This document shows, in pieces, positions 9,000-17,891 of a DNA stretch of 64,000 nt. The stretch is taken from assembly GCF_002798015.1 (NCBI RefSeq), contig NZ_PGTZ01000010.1:229219-293218 (forward strand). Reading direction: 5' to 3'. Position numbers and translations under genes: made by a program. The first letter of the stretch is position 1, and the number at the start of each line of letters is the position of its first letter. This stretch comes from Luteimicrobium subarcticum. Lineage in GTDB: Bacteria; Actinomycetota; Actinomycetes; Actinomycetales; Cellulomonadaceae. The notes under the pieces are model-generated. The model saw nothing but the letters and a program-made list of their open reading frames with translations, had not been told where the DNA came from and did no database searches.

Positions 9000-9980
9000 A
9001 TGCTGGCCGTCACAGTTCGCTCGCCCGGGGGTCCGGAGCAGCTCGTCGTGACCGAGGTCCCCGATCCGGTCGCCGGGCCGGACGAGGTCGTCGTCGAGGT
9101 CGCCGCCGCGGGCGTGAACCGCGCTGACCTGTTGCAACGTGCCGGCCACTATCCGTCGCCGCCGGGCAGCCCGTCGTGGCCGGGCCTGGAGGTCTCGGGG
9201 ACGGTCGCGCGGGCCGGACGGGACGTGCACGGTCTCGCGGTCGGCGACCGGGTGTGCGCCCTCCTCGCGGGCGGCGGGTACGCCGAGCGCGTCGCCGTGC
9301 CGGCCGCGCAGCTCCTGCCCGTGCCGGACGAGGTGGACCTCGTGGACGCCGCCGGCCTGCCCGAGGCGGTCTGCACCGCGTGGAGCAACCTCGCCGGGCC
9401 CGGCCGGCTGACCGCTGGTGAGCGTGTGCTGGTTCACGGCGGGTCGGGCGGCGTCGGGTCGGTGGCCGTCCAGCTCGCCGCGGCGGCCGGCTGCTGGGTC
9501 GCGACGACGGCCGGCGGCCCCGACCGCGGCGCCCGGTGCCGGGAGCTCGGTGCCGACCTCGTGGTCGACCACCGGGCGGAGGACTTCGTCGAGCGCGTCC
9601 TCGCCGCGACGGACGGCGACGGCGTCGACGTGGTGCTCGACGTCCTCGGCGGCCCTGCCCTGGACCGGAACCTCGCCGCCCTGGCCGTCGACGGGCGCGT
9701 CGTCGTCATCGGCCTGCTGGAGGGGCGAGAGCCCGCGACGCTGGACCTCGACCGGCTCATGCGCAGACGCCAGACGGTCGCCGCGACGACGTTGCGCGGC
9801 CGTCCGGCGGCGCAGAAGGCCGCGATCGTCGCGCAGGTGGCCGAGCAGGTGTGGCCGTGGCTCTCCGACGGACGCCTCCGGCCCGTCGTCGGTGCCCGGC
9901 TGCCGCTCGCCGACGCCGCGGACGCGCACCGGGCGATGGCCGCGGGCGAGGTCTTCGGCAAGGTCCTGCTCGTGCCGTGA
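9000..9980 (+). CDS. NAD(P)H-quinone oxidoreductase, PIG3/QOR type
   Basis: 326-residue zinc-independent medium-chain dehydrogenase/reductase. N-terminal GroES-like domain with AAAGVNRADLLQRAGHYPSPPG, the PIG3-type signature; Rossmann motif VHGGSGGVGSVAVQLA at about residues 146-161 and the C-terminal cap ADAHRAMAAGEVFGKVLL. The family reduces quinones or other electrophilic carbonyls with NADPH. It is divergent from the conservon and shares the 8765-8999 intergenic region. The next gene starts 26 bases downstream, so they may be co-transcribed. Confidence 0.9.
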   Translation: MLAVTVRSPGGPEQLVVTEVPDPVAGPDEVVVEVAAAGVNRADLLQRAGHYPSPPGSPSWPGLEVSGTVARAGRDVHGLAVGDRVCALLAGGGYAERVAVPAAQLLPVPDEVDLVDAAGLPEAVCTAWSNLAGPGRLTAGERVLVHGGSGGVGSVAVQLAAAAGCWVATTAGGPDRGARCRELGADLVVDHRAEDFVERVLAATDGDGVDVVLDVLGGPALDRNLAALAVDGRVVVIGLLEGREPATLDLDRLMRRRQTVAATTLRGRPAAQKAAIVAQVAEQVWPWLSDGRLRPVVGARLPLADAADAHRAMAAGEVFGKVLLVP

Positions 9981-10006
9981 GCTGCGCGACGCGGGAGACT
10001 GGCGCG

Positions 10007-10552
10007 ATGAGCGAGCCCACCGAGAGCCCGACCCCGGACGAGCAGCCGCCGGCGCAGATCCTTCCCCCCGACGTGCCCTCCGACGACGCGCCCGACGACG
10101 GCACGGAGCGGGAGGAGCCAGGCCCAGCGGTCGAGGAGCCCGCGAAGGTCATGCGCATCGGCGCGATGGTCAAGCGGCTGCTCGACGAGGTCCGCGAGGC
10201 CCCGCTGGACGAGGAGGCCCGGGCGCGCCTCGCGTCGATCCACGAGCGGTCGCTGCACGAGCTCGAGGACGGGCTCTCGCCCGACCTGGTCGAGGAGCTG
10301 CGCCGCATCACCCTGCCGTTCGCGGACGACCGGACCCCCACCGAGCCGGAGCTCCGCATCGCGCAGGCCCAGCTCGTCGGCTGGCTGGAGGGCCTGTACC
10401 ACGGCCTCCAGACGGCGTTGGTCGCGCAGCAGCTCGCGGCACAGCAGCAGCTCACCCAGATGCGTCACCTGCCGCCTGGGCTGCTCCCGCCGCAGGCCGA
10501 CGGGCCGCACGAGCCCGGCGACGGTCGTCCGTCGCCGGGCCAGTACCTCTGA
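10007..10552 (+). CDS. bpa: Bacterial proteasome activator (Bpa/PafE)
   Basis: 181-residue DUF2587 protein. An acidic Pro/Glu-rich N-terminus is followed by the conserved helical core (VMRIGAMVKRLLDEVREAPL ... QAQLVGWLEGLYHGLQ) and a C-terminus ending exactly in GQYL. That tail is the known docking motif inserted into 20S proteasome alpha-ring pockets. Bpa forms a dodecameric ring that opens the gate and feeds unfolded proteins without ATP. It implies the organism has a 20S proteasome, whose genes are not in this window. Confidence 0.93.
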   Translation: MSEPTESPTPDEQPPAQILPPDVPSDDAPDDGTEREEPGPAVEEPAKVMRIGAMVKRLLDEVREAPLDEEARARLASIHERSLHELEDGLSPDLVEELRRITLPFADDRTPTEPELRIAQAQLVGWLEGLYHGLQTALVAQQLAAQQQLTQMRHLPPGLLPPQADGPHEPGDGRPSPGQYL

Positions 10553-10581
10553 CGGCACGGGCGTGCGTGCGCCCGTGCCGT
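10552..10581. terminator. Bidirectional terminator between bpa and a secreted-protein gene
   Basis: Perfect 12-bp inverted repeat ACGGCACGGGCG around a 6-nt loop, beginning at the last base of the bpa stop codon and ending 6 bases before the stop of the convergent gene. Confidence 0.75.
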
Positions 10582-10587
10582 CGCCGA

Positions 10588-11376
10588 CTACTTGGTCATG
10601 TTCACGACGAACTGGTGGGTCGTCTCGAACGACACGTAGAACGGGCCGGGCGACTCCTCCCAGGTGACCGACGTGTAGCGCAGCGCGTGGGCGGTCGACC
10701 CGAAGCTGAGGGACGCCACCCCGCTCGTGCTGAACTTCCAGGTCGCGGAGGCCTGAGCCCCGATGCCGCCGCACGTGTACTTGGTACCGCTCGACGGAAG
10801 GACCGCGCCGAGCACGGCCTGACCCACCGCCACCCAGTAGGGAGCGGGGACCGGGATCCTGGTCAGCCCTCGCACGACCCCGAGCGCGGACAGCGGCTGA
10901 GGCTTCTTGCCACAGGCGATCGCGTCGAGGTAGACGCGCGTCGACGTGATCTTCGGGATCGTGACGCCGGTCCCGGCGCTCGAGACCGTAGCGTTCCCGT
11001 TCTTCACCACGTAGGACAGGTCGTTGTGCCGGGGCGTCACCTGGATGGACAACGGTGACCACTTCTTGGTGGTCGCGTTCTTGCACGCGAGGACCGTGAT
11101 GCTGTGGTGGGCAACCTGCATGCCCTTGCTCCCCCCGTCGTTGAGGTATCTCCGTGGCGAGGTCGAGATGTGGCCGGAACGGTCCAGCATGGTGTCGTAC
11201 TCGTACTCGTACTCGGTGGCGTGGACCGTCATCGTCGACGTCTTCGTCGCCACGCACGACGCGGCCTCGGCCGACGGCGTCGCCGCTGCCACGCCGAGCA
11301 GTGCGACGACCGCAGCCGTCACCCCTCCCACTGCTGCCCGGACGCGCGGTCCGCCGATCTTCCCCTGTGAGCTCAT
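10588..11376 (-). CDS. Secreted protein of unknown function
   Basis: 262 residues. Clear Sec signal peptide: basic start (MSSQGKIGGPRVR), hydrophobic core AAVGGVTAAVVALLGVAAA and a likely cleavage after AEA-A near residue 39. The mature part is beta-rich with Thr/Ser, four or so Cys (SCVA, LACK, IACG, YTCGG) that could form disulfides, and a repeated EYEYEYD segment. I recognise no domain. It is monocistronic between terminators and not related in sequence to its neighbours. The general character (short secreted, Thr/Ser-rich, paired Cys) is like the protein at 24654-25214. Confidence 0.8.
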   Translation of the reverse strand: MSSQGKIGGPRVRAAVGGVTAAVVALLGVAAATPSAEAASCVATKTSTMTVHATEYEYEYDTMLDRSGHISTSPRRYLNDGGSKGMQVAHHSITVLACKNATTKKWSPLSIQVTPRHNDLSYVVKNGNATVSSAGTGVTIPKITSTRVYLDAIACGKKPQPLSALGVVRGLTRIPVPAPYWVAVGQAVLGAVLPSSGTKYTCGGIGAQASATWKFSTSGVASLSFGSTAHALRYTSVTWEESPGPFYVSFETTHQFVVNMTK

Positions 11377-11444
11377 GCCAGCAAGATAGGGGCGCGGTCA
11401 CTCGCCCGCTCCCGACACGCCGGGCGGGGCGCCCGGGACCGACA

Positions 11445-12302
11445 TCAGCCCCGCGGGCGCCCGGCGAGGACGATCGCGACGGTCACGCACGCGAGCCCGA
11501 CCACCTCGACGAGGCGCGGTGACTGCCGGAGCACGACCACCCCGACGAGCGCTGCCGTCGCGGGCAGCAGCGCGAGCAGCACGGAGTACGTCGCGGTCCC
11601 GACCCGGCGCAGGACGACCTGGTCGAGCGCGTAGGGCACCACGGACGACAGCACCCCGACGCCGACGGCGGCGAGTGCGGCGACCCCCGGCTGCGGTGCG
11701 GCGGCGAGCCCTCGCACGGCGTCCGCCGCAAACGGGGGCGCGCTGAGCAGCGCGCCGCACGACATGGCGACGGCGAGGGTGGTCACGCCCGACGCGGCGT
11801 CGGGACCACCGACGGCGACGCGGCGGCCGAGCAGGATGTAGGCGGCCCAGGCGGTCGCTGCCACGCCGACGGCGGTGAGCCCGACGACGGCGTCGTGGTG
11901 GTCGAGCCGGTCGACGGCGACGTCCGCGAGCAGCAGGACGCCGAGGGCGGCGGGGACGATCGCGAGCCGTTCGCGCCACCCGCGTCCGGTCGCGGCGGCG
12001 ACGGCGACGGGCCCGGTGAACTCGACGGCGACCGCGGCGCCGAGCGGCAGGTGGTCGATGGCGACGTAGAACGCGGTGTTCATGACGGCGAGCGCGGCGC
12101 CGAACACGACGGCGAGGGCGAGCCGCCGGCGCGGCCACCGCTCCCGCCAGGGCCGGCGCCAGGCGACCAGCGCGACGGCGCCCACGAGGGTGCGCAGCCA
12201 CGCGGTCCCGCCCGGTCCGGCGTACGGGAAGAGCCAGGTCGCGAGGCCCGCACCGCCGTACATCGCGAGCCCGGACACGACGAGGAGCAGCGGTGCCGGC
12301 AC
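11445..12302 (-). CDS. EamA/RhtA-type exporter
   Basis: 285-residue inner membrane protein with about ten hydrophobic helices in two EamA repeats. The first carries MNTAFYVAIDHLPLGAAVAV and EFTGPVAVA, typical of the threonine/homoserine exporter RhtA branch; the second carries ALDQVVLRRVGTATYSVLLA and a final VGLACVTVAIVLA. The start is the GTG at 12302 just before the first helix; the frame runs open upstream without another credible start. It is 45 bases after the ABC permease gene and possibly part of the same transcript, but the substrate is not shown. Confidence 0.82.
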   Translation of the reverse strand: MPAPLLLVVSGLAMYGGAGLATWLFPYAGPGGTAWLRTLVGAVALVAWRRPWRERWPRRRLALAVVFGAALAVMNTAFYVAIDHLPLGAAVAVEFTGPVAVAAATGRGWRERLAIVPAALGVLLLADVAVDRLDHHDAVVGLTAVGVAATAWAAYILLGRRVAVGGPDAASGVTTLAVAMSCGALLSAPPFAADAVRGLAAAPQPGVAALAAVGVGVLSSVVPYALDQVVLRRVGTATYSVLLALLPATAALVGVVVLRQSPRLVEVVGLACVTVAIVLAGRPRG

Positions 12303-12346
12303 CCGTCGAGCGTAGGCCCGCGTGCAACGCGCCGTCGTACGGCTGG

Positions 12347-13285
12347 TCAGCCCTTCACGGAACCGGCCAGGAGACCCCGGACGAAGTACCGCTGGAGGGA
12401 CAGGAAGACGATCACCGGGATGACCATCGACACGAACGCGCCGGCAGACAGCAGGTACCAGGCCGTCCCGCGCGACCCGGTGAGGTCGAACAGGAACTTG
12501 GTCATCGGCGCGGTCGCGCTGCCGGGACCGGCGAACGTCAGGGCGACGAGCAGGTCGTTCCACACCCACAGGAACTGGTAGATGCCGAAGGCCGCGATGG
12601 CGGGCTTGAGCATCGGCAGCATCATGCGGAAGAAGATCGTGACGTGCCCGGCGCCGTCGACCCGCGCGGCCTCGATGAGCTCGGCGGGGATCTCCCGCAT
12701 GAAGTTGTGGAGCAGGAAGATCGCGAGCGGCAGCCCGAACATGGTGTGCGACAGCCAGATGGCCCAGAAGGTGCCCGAGATGTCGAGCGTCACGTACAGC
12801 TTGAGCAGCGGGAGCAGCGTCACCTGGATGGGCACGACCTGGAGCGCGAAGATCGCGACGAACAGGACGTTCTTGCCCTTGAAGTCGGTCCACGCGAACG
12901 CGTACGCCGCGAGGCACGCGAGCAGGATCGGCAGCAGCACCGCGGGGATGGTGATGACGATCGAGTTCACGAGGTACGGCGACAGGGACGTCGTCTGGCC
13001 GCTGTCGAGCACGGCCTTGTAGTTGTCGAGCGTGAAGTCCGGGTTGGTGAAGACGGTCCACCAGCCCGTCTTGTTGATGTCGAGCGCGGGCCGGAACGAC
13101 GTGATGAGAAGGCCGGCCGTCGGGATCGTCCAGACGATCGCGAGGATCACCGCGGCGAGCGAGGCCCAGGGCGACGAGAGCCGCTTCTTGGCCGCTGCGG
13201 CGGCGCTCGGGGGCTTGCCGCCCGCGGCGGGCGGGACCGCGCCGTCGATCGCGACGTCGTCGGGAGACGTGGAGAGGCCGGACAT
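12347..13285 (-). CDS. Carbohydrate ABC transporter permease, MalG type
   Basis: 312 residues with six transmembrane helices and the EAA loop EAARVDGAGHVTIFFRMMLP that contacts the ATPase. A Pro/Ala-rich cytosolic N-terminus of about 40 residues precedes the first helix. The ATG at 13285 overlaps the stop of the upstream permease in a TGATG arrangement, so the two are translationally coupled. No ATPase gene is in the window; actinobacterial sugar importers usually share a single MsiK-type ATPase encoded elsewhere. Confidence 0.93.
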   Translation of the reverse strand: MSGLSTSPDDVAIDGAVPPAAGGKPPSAAAAAKKRLSSPWASLAAVILAIVWTIPTAGLLITSFRPALDINKTGWWTVFTNPDFTLDNYKAVLDSGQTTSLSPYLVNSIVITIPAVLLPILLACLAAYAFAWTDFKGKNVLFVAIFALQVVPIQVTLLPLLKLYVTLDISGTFWAIWLSHTMFGLPLAIFLLHNFMREIPAELIEAARVDGAGHVTIFFRMMLPMLKPAIAAFGIYQFLWVWNDLLVALTFAGPGSATAPMTKFLFDLTGSRGTAWYLLSAGAFVSMVIPVIVFLSLQRYFVRGLLAGSVKG

Positions 13286-14265
13286 CAGCGTGCCTCCGAT
13301 GCTCGCAGCTGGCGGACGTTGTAGACGATGATCGGGACCACGAGGATGAACAGGATCACGGCGAGCGCGGCCCCCAGACCCCTGTTGTCCTGCGAGAACG
13401 TCTGCGAGTAGAACTCGTTCGCGATGACGTTCGTGTTGAAGTTGCCGCCCGTCATCGTCCGGACGATGTCGAACACCTTGAGGCACGAGATCGCGATCGT
13501 CGTGAGCACCACGACCACGGCGGGACGGATGCTCGGCAGCGTCACGAACCGGAACATCTCGAACGCCCCGACGCCGTCGAGCCGCGCTGCCTCGACGATC
13601 TCGTCAGGGATGGCCTTGATGGACGCCGACAGGATCGTCATCGCGAAGCCTGCCTGGATCCAGATCATGACGACGATCAGCCAGAACGTGTTCTGTGGCG
13701 AGTTGAGCAGGAAGTTCACCGGGTCGAGATGGAGCCAGACCAGCACCTGGTTGAGGAACCCGATCTGGTGGGTGGGGTTCTTCTCGCTCCCGCCCGCCGG
13801 GTCCTTGTACGAGTACATGAACTTCCAGATGATCGACGCCCCGACCAGGGAGATCGCCATCGGAAGGAAGATCACGGCCTTGGCGACGGCCTCGCCCTTC
13901 GCCTTGTCGACCAGCACCGCGTACACCAGCCCGATGGCGGTCGCGACGAACGGCGTGACGAGCGTCCACAGGACGGTGTTGCGCAGGACGACGAGCTCGT
14001 CGGAGTTGGTGAAGACCGCCGTGTAGTTGTCGATGCCGACGAACTTCTTGCCGCTGGCGTCGTTGAACGAGGTCCAGAGCGTGCGCAGCGCCGGGTAGAC
14101 CAGGCCGATGCTCACCAGCACGAGCGAGGGCGCCACGAACCACCAGCCGACGCGGCGCCCGCCGCGCTTCTCGTAGAGCGCGGCGAGCCCGAGGATGACG
14201 GCGACCACCGCTCCGAAGAGCACGATCGCCCACAGCATGTCCAGGAGCTTGGGGGCCCAGTCCAT
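13285..14265 (-). CDS. Carbohydrate ABC transporter permease, MalF type
   Basis: 326 residues with a first helix at about 12-32, a cytosolic basic segment (EKRGGRR) and the usual binding-protein-dependent permease helices, with EAA loop EAARLDGVGAFEMFRFVTLP. It forms the heterodimeric channel with the MalG-type partner encoded immediately downstream. It lies 102 bases after the binding protein gene, with a hairpin between. Confidence 0.93.
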   Translation of the reverse strand: MDWAPKLLDMLWAIVLFGAVVAVILGLAALYEKRGGRRVGWWFVAPSLVLVSIGLVYPALRTLWTSFNDASGKKFVGIDNYTAVFTNSDELVVLRNTVLWTLVTPFVATAIGLVYAVLVDKAKGEAVAKAVIFLPMAISLVGASIIWKFMYSYKDPAGGSEKNPTHQIGFLNQVLVWLHLDPVNFLLNSPQNTFWLIVVMIWIQAGFAMTILSASIKAIPDEIVEAARLDGVGAFEMFRFVTLPSIRPAVVVVLTTIAISCLKVFDIVRTMTGGNFNTNVIANEFYSQTFSQDNRGLGAALAVILFILVVPIIVYNVRQLRASEAR

Positions 14266-14322
14266 CTCGTCACGCCTCCATGGGGTGGTGGGTCAGGGTG
14301 TGTCGGTCCGCGTCCGTGCGGC

Positions 14323-14358
14323 GACGGGGCGCACAGCCGGTCGGCTGCGCGCCCCGTC
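14323..14358 (-). terminator. Intra-operon hairpin after the binding-protein gene
   Basis: GACGGGGCGC...GCGCCCCGTC with an inner AGCC/GGCT pair and 4-nt loop, located 10 bases after the stop of the solute-binding protein gene and before the permease genes. It is placed to act as a partial terminator or 3' mRNA stabiliser, which would make the binding protein more abundant than the permeases. Confidence 0.6.
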
Positions 14359-14367
14359 GTCAGCGGG

Positions 14368-15777
14368 TCAGGACTTCGGCCAGGCGGCCTGGATCTTGGT
14401 CACGGTGTCCTGCGTGGACTGACCGGTGATCCAGTTGGTGGCCTGCTTCCAGAAGGAGCCCGAGCCGACGGCCGCGGGCATCTGGTCGGAGCCGTCGAAG
14501 CGGAACACGGTCTTCGGGTCCTTGAGGATCTGGACGGACAGCTTGTCGATGGGTCCGACGAGGTTGGCCTCGTCGAGGCCCTTGTTCGCCGAGATCCACC
14601 CGCCCTTGGTGTCCTCGGAACTGGCCTTCGCCTTGAGGTTCGCCCAGGTGTCCGTGGACCAGAAGGTCTGGAGCGCCTGGACCTCGGGGCGGTCGGAGAA
14701 CGCGAGGACGAACTCGCCGGCGCCGAGCACCGGGTGGTCGTCGGCCGTCTTGCCCGGGAGGTAGAACGCGTACACGTCACCGTCAGGGCCGATGTTCGCG
14801 TTCTTGTCGAAGTTCGCGGCGTAGAACGACGCCTGGCGGTGCAGCCAGCAGCTGCCGTCGCCGTTGACGGGGTCGATGTTGAGGCCCGCGTCCTGGAACG
14901 TGGTCGTCGCGATCGACTTCACGTCGCCGATCCCGGCGTTCACGTAGTCGCTGTTCTTGAGGTAGGCGCCCACGCCGTCGAACGCGCTCACGATCTTCGG
15001 GTCGGTGAACTTCACGTCTCCGGCGACCCACTGGTCGTAGACGTCCGGGCCGTCGAGACGGAGGACGAAGTCCTCGACCCAGTCGGTGATGGGCCAACCG
15101 GTCGCCTCGCCCGAGTTGATGCCCGCGCACCATGGCTTGTTGCCGTCCGCCACCATCTTGTCGGAGAGCGCCTTGAGGTCGTCGAGCGTCGTCGGGACCT
15201 CGTACCCGGCTGACGCGAACTGCGTGGGCGAGTACCAGACGAGCGACTTCACGCTGGCACCGGAGGGCGCGGCGTAGAAGGTGCCGTCGACCGTGCCGTA
15301 CTTCTTCCAGTCCGCGCCGAACCACTTGTCGGCGTTCTGCGACACGGAGTCGGGCGCCTTGACGGCCTTGCCGGTCGCGACGAGCTGCTTGAGCAGGCCA
15401 GGCTGCGGGACGATCGCGAGGTCCGGGGCGTTGCCCGCCTCGGCCTGCACGAGCACCTGCTGCTCGAAGTTCTTGTCGGCCGTGTAGTTGACCTTGACGC
15501 CCGTGCACTTCTCGAAGGGCTTGAACGAGTCGACGTAGGGCTGGTCCTCGGGGGCCACGACGCCTGCGTAGATCGTGACCTCCTTGCCCTTGAGGTCGCC
15601 GTAGCTCGAGAACTGGCTGCAGTCGATGTCGCCGGCTGCGGTGCTGCCGCCGGTCGAGCCTCCGCCGCCGTTGTCGTCGTCGCTGCTGGAGCAGCCGGCG
15701 ACGACGAGCGCGATGGCCGCCGTCGCTGCGAAGAACGATCCGTACCGAGCGGTGCGGACCCGGGTCTTGCTGGTCAT
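14368..15777 (-). CDS. Carbohydrate ABC transporter substrate-binding lipoprotein
   Basis: 469 residues. Lipoprotein signal peptide with lipobox LVVAGC, lipidated Cys at about residue 29, then an Asp/Gly/Ser linker. The family 1 extracellular solute-binding fold follows (TIYAGVVAPEDQPYVDSFKP, LVWYSPTQFASAGYEVPTTL). The overall pattern resembles alpha-glucoside binding proteins of the AglE branch, but that is a weak inference. The start is the ATG at 15777 with GGAGGGGAA before it; the longer frame upstream is not needed. First gene of the transporter operon, preceded by a LacI-type operator. Confidence 0.9.
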   Translation of the reverse strand: MTSKTRVRTARYGSFFAATAAIALVVAGCSSSDDDNGGGGSTGGSTAAGDIDCSQFSSYGDLKGKEVTIYAGVVAPEDQPYVDSFKPFEKCTGVKVNYTADKNFEQQVLVQAEAGNAPDLAIVPQPGLLKQLVATGKAVKAPDSVSQNADKWFGADWKKYGTVDGTFYAAPSGASVKSLVWYSPTQFASAGYEVPTTLDDLKALSDKMVADGNKPWCAGINSGEATGWPITDWVEDFVLRLDGPDVYDQWVAGDVKFTDPKIVSAFDGVGAYLKNSDYVNAGIGDVKSIATTTFQDAGLNIDPVNGDGSCWLHRQASFYAANFDKNANIGPDGDVYAFYLPGKTADDHPVLGAGEFVLAFSDRPEVQALQTFWSTDTWANLKAKASSEDTKGGWISANKGLDEANLVGPIDKLSVQILKDPKTVFRFDGSDQMPAAVGSGSFWKQATNWITGQSTQDTVTKIQAAWPKS

Positions 15778-15876
15778 TTCCCCTCCACCTCGTCGTGGTG
15801 CTGTCGTACGCGCCACGCGCGTCGTCTGCTTGAGAACTCCCACGGAGAACTCTCGTCCGGGAACTCTCCTCCGCCC

Positions 15877-15892
15877 ATGTAAGCGTTTGCAT
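15877..15892. promoter_or_regulatory. LacI-family operator upstream of the ABC transporter
   Basis: Near-perfect palindrome ATGTAAGCGTTTGCAT with the central CG of LacI-family operators. It lies 100 bases upstream of the binding protein start and next to the gene for a LacI regulator transcribed in the same direction. Three GAACTC elements at 15834-15866, spaced 13-14 bases, lie between it and the gene; their meaning is unknown. Confidence 0.7.
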
Positions 15893-15944
15893 GAGGGACC
15901 CGCAACCGGGTTTCGATCACGATTCCGTCACGCCGGTCGGCGGA

Positions 15945-15960
15945 GTGGGAGCGATCCCAC
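15945..15960 (-). terminator. Small hairpin after the lacI-type gene
   Basis: GTGGGA-GCGA-TCCCAC, a 6-bp stem with a GCGA tetraloop, 19 bases past the regulator stop codon on the minus strand. Short, so only a modest terminator. Confidence 0.4.
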
Positions 15961-15978
15961 CCCTGACGTGCAGCCAGG

Positions 15979-17007
15979 CTAGCGACGCGGCCCGCGGTCC
16001 GCGCGCGGAGCGGACGTCGACTCCCGGACCACCAGACGCGTCGGGTACGTGACGCTCTCCGGCGCCCGCTCCCCCACGACCATGCCGAGCAGACCGACCG
16101 CCGCGTCGTGCCCCTGGGAGAACGCGTCCTGCGAGACCGTCGTCAGCCCCACCAGCTCGCCGTGGGGATGCCCGTCCACCCCCACCACCGACAGGTCGTC
16201 CGGTACCCGCAGGCCCCGGTCGCGCGCCGCGAGCACCACGCCCATGGCCAGCTCGTCCGACGCGGCGAACACCGCCGTCAGCTCGGGGCGCGCCGCCAGC
16301 AGCCGGTGCGCGGCCGCTCGACCGCCCGCCAGGTCGAACTCCGCGTCGTCGACCACCCACGTCGGCGGACCGTCCACCCCGGCCTCCGCGAGCGCACGAC
16401 GCCACCCCTCGCGCCGCCCCGCCGCGGGCGACCAGACGGACAGCGGGTCGCGCGCGCCGGTGACGTGACCCACCGCGCGGTGCCCTAGCCCCAGCAGGTG
16501 GCGCGTCGCCAGGGCCCCCGCCGCGACGTCGTCGATCCTGTGGGTCACCTGGCCCGACGGTCCCGAGCCGACGAACGCCAGCGGCACCCCGAGACCCACC
16601 AGGGACGACACCTCCGCGGCCTCCAGCGGCAGCCCCACCACGAGCGTCCCGTCCACCCGGCGCCGCAGCACGTTCGGGTCGACGGGCGGCCGCGGACCGT
16701 CCGTCCGCGGCGAGCCCAGCGCGTACAGCAGCACGTCGAAGCCCAGCCCCCGCAGCGCGTGCTCCGCACCGTCGACCACCTCGCCGAAGAACCAGCGCGC
16801 GATACCCGGAGTCAGCACCCCCACCGTCCGGGTGCGGCCCGAAGCCAGCGTGGCCGCGTGCGGCGACGGGACGTAGCCGAGCTCCGCCGCGACGGACAGC
16901 ACCCGCACCCGGGTCGCCGGCTGGACGTTCGGCAGGTTGCGCAGCGCGCGCGAGACCGTCGCCGTCGACACCCCCGCGGCGCGAGCGACGTCGTCGATGC
17001 TCGCCAC
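15979..17007 (-). CDS. LacI-family transcriptional regulator of the ABC transporter
   Basis: 342 residues. The N-terminal HTH ASIDDVARAAGVSTATVSRA and the hinge helix region (PSPHAATLASGRTRTVGVL) are intact, followed by a complete periplasmic-binding-like sensor domain. The start is the GTG at 17007, directly before the HTH; the frame runs open further upstream through the HAD gene and that part is not coding. Its gene is 30 bases after the HAD gene and just upstream of the sugar transporter it very likely represses via 15877-15892. Confidence 0.92.
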   Translation of the reverse strand: MASIDDVARAAGVSTATVSRALRNLPNVQPATRVRVLSVAAELGYVPSPHAATLASGRTRTVGVLTPGIARWFFGEVVDGAEHALRGLGFDVLLYALGSPRTDGPRPPVDPNVLRRRVDGTLVVGLPLEAAEVSSLVGLGVPLAFVGSGPSGQVTHRIDDVAAGALATRHLLGLGHRAVGHVTGARDPLSVWSPAAGRREGWRRALAEAGVDGPPTWVVDDAEFDLAGGRAAAHRLLAARPELTAVFAASDELAMGVVLAARDRGLRVPDDLSVVGVDGHPHGELVGLTTVSQDAFSQGHDAAVGLLGMVVGERAPESVTYPTRLVVRESTSAPRADRGPRR

Positions 17008-17036
17008 GGGACAGATTCTGCCCCTCTGCGGCGACC

Positions 17037-17891
17037 TCAGCCCAGCAGGCGCTCCAGCGCGCGCGCCAGGCCGTCCTCGTGGACGCTCCCGGTGACCTCG
17101 TCCGCCGCGGCCTTCACCACGTCGTCCGCGTGGCCCATCGCGACCCCGCGCGCCGCCCACTCCAGCATGCCGACGTCGTTGCGGCCGTCCCCCACCGCGA
17201 CCGTCGCCCACGGCTCCACACCGAGGCGGCGGCGCACCTGCTCGAGCGCCGTCGCCTTCGTGACGCCCTGCGGCGCGACGTCCATCCAGGCCGTCCAGCC
17301 GATCGCGTACGTCACGTCCTCGAGGCCCAGCTGCTCGACCAGCTCGTGGAAGTCCTCGCGGGTGCGCTCGGGCGAGCGGACGACGACACGGGTCACCGGG
17401 TGGCGGCCCAGGTCGTCGACGTCGACGACGGTCTGCTCGCCCCAGATCTCGCCCTCCGGCCACGCGCGGTTCACGCGGTGCCCCTGGCCCAGGTCCTCCA
17501 CCGCGACGTACACGTCCGGGATGCCGCCCAGCACGAGCCGGACCGCCGGACCGGGGTCGAACGTGACCTGCTCCTCGACGACGAACCCCGCGGGCACCGA
17601 CGCGTCCAGGCGCGCGGTCACCGCGCCGTTCGAGCACACGAGCCACCCGGTCTCGAGGCCCAGCTCGCGGGCGACGTGCAGCGTCGACAGCACCGTGCGG
17701 CCCGTCGAGATGACGACGTGGTGGCCGCCTGCCAGCACGGCCGCCACCGCGGACCGGACCGCGGGCGAGATGTGCTCGTCGTGCGGCGGCTCCTCGTCCC
17801 AGGACAGGATCGTCCCGTCGACGTCGAGCGCGACGAGGAACGGCGCGGAGCCGTCGGCGCGGCCCCCTCCCGGGGCCCCGGGGTCCGTCAT
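17037..17891 (-). CDS. HAD-superfamily phosphatase, Cof type
   Basis: 284 residues. HAD motif I is [14 protein letters not shown], motif [10 protein letters not shown], motif III Lys in TKATALEQV and motif [13 protein letters not shown], so all catalytic residues are present. The cap is the C2 type of Cof/YidA hydrolases, which dephosphorylate sugar phosphates and similar metabolites; the substrate is not predictable. The start ATG overlaps the serS stop by four bases (ATGA), which indicates one transcript. Confidence 0.92.
   Translation of the reverse strand: MTDPGAPGGGRADGSAPFLVALDVDGTILSWDEEPPHDEHISPAVRSAVAAVLAGGHHVVISTGRTVLSTLHVARELGLETGWLVCSNGAVTARLDASVPAGFVVEEQVTFDPGPAVRLVLGGIPDVYVAVEDLGQGHRVNRAWPEGEIWGEQTVVDVDDLGRHPVTRVVVRSPERTREDFHELVEQLGLEDVTYAIGWTAWMDVAPQGVTKATALEQVRRRLGVEPWATVAVGDGRNDVGMLEWAARGVAMGHADDVVKAAADEVTGSVHEDGLARALERLLG

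Noticed and set aside
15834..15866. GAACTC triple repeat as an operator
   Set aside because: The three copies are short, spacing is 13-14 bases and no matching regulator is known to me; noted only as a side remark.
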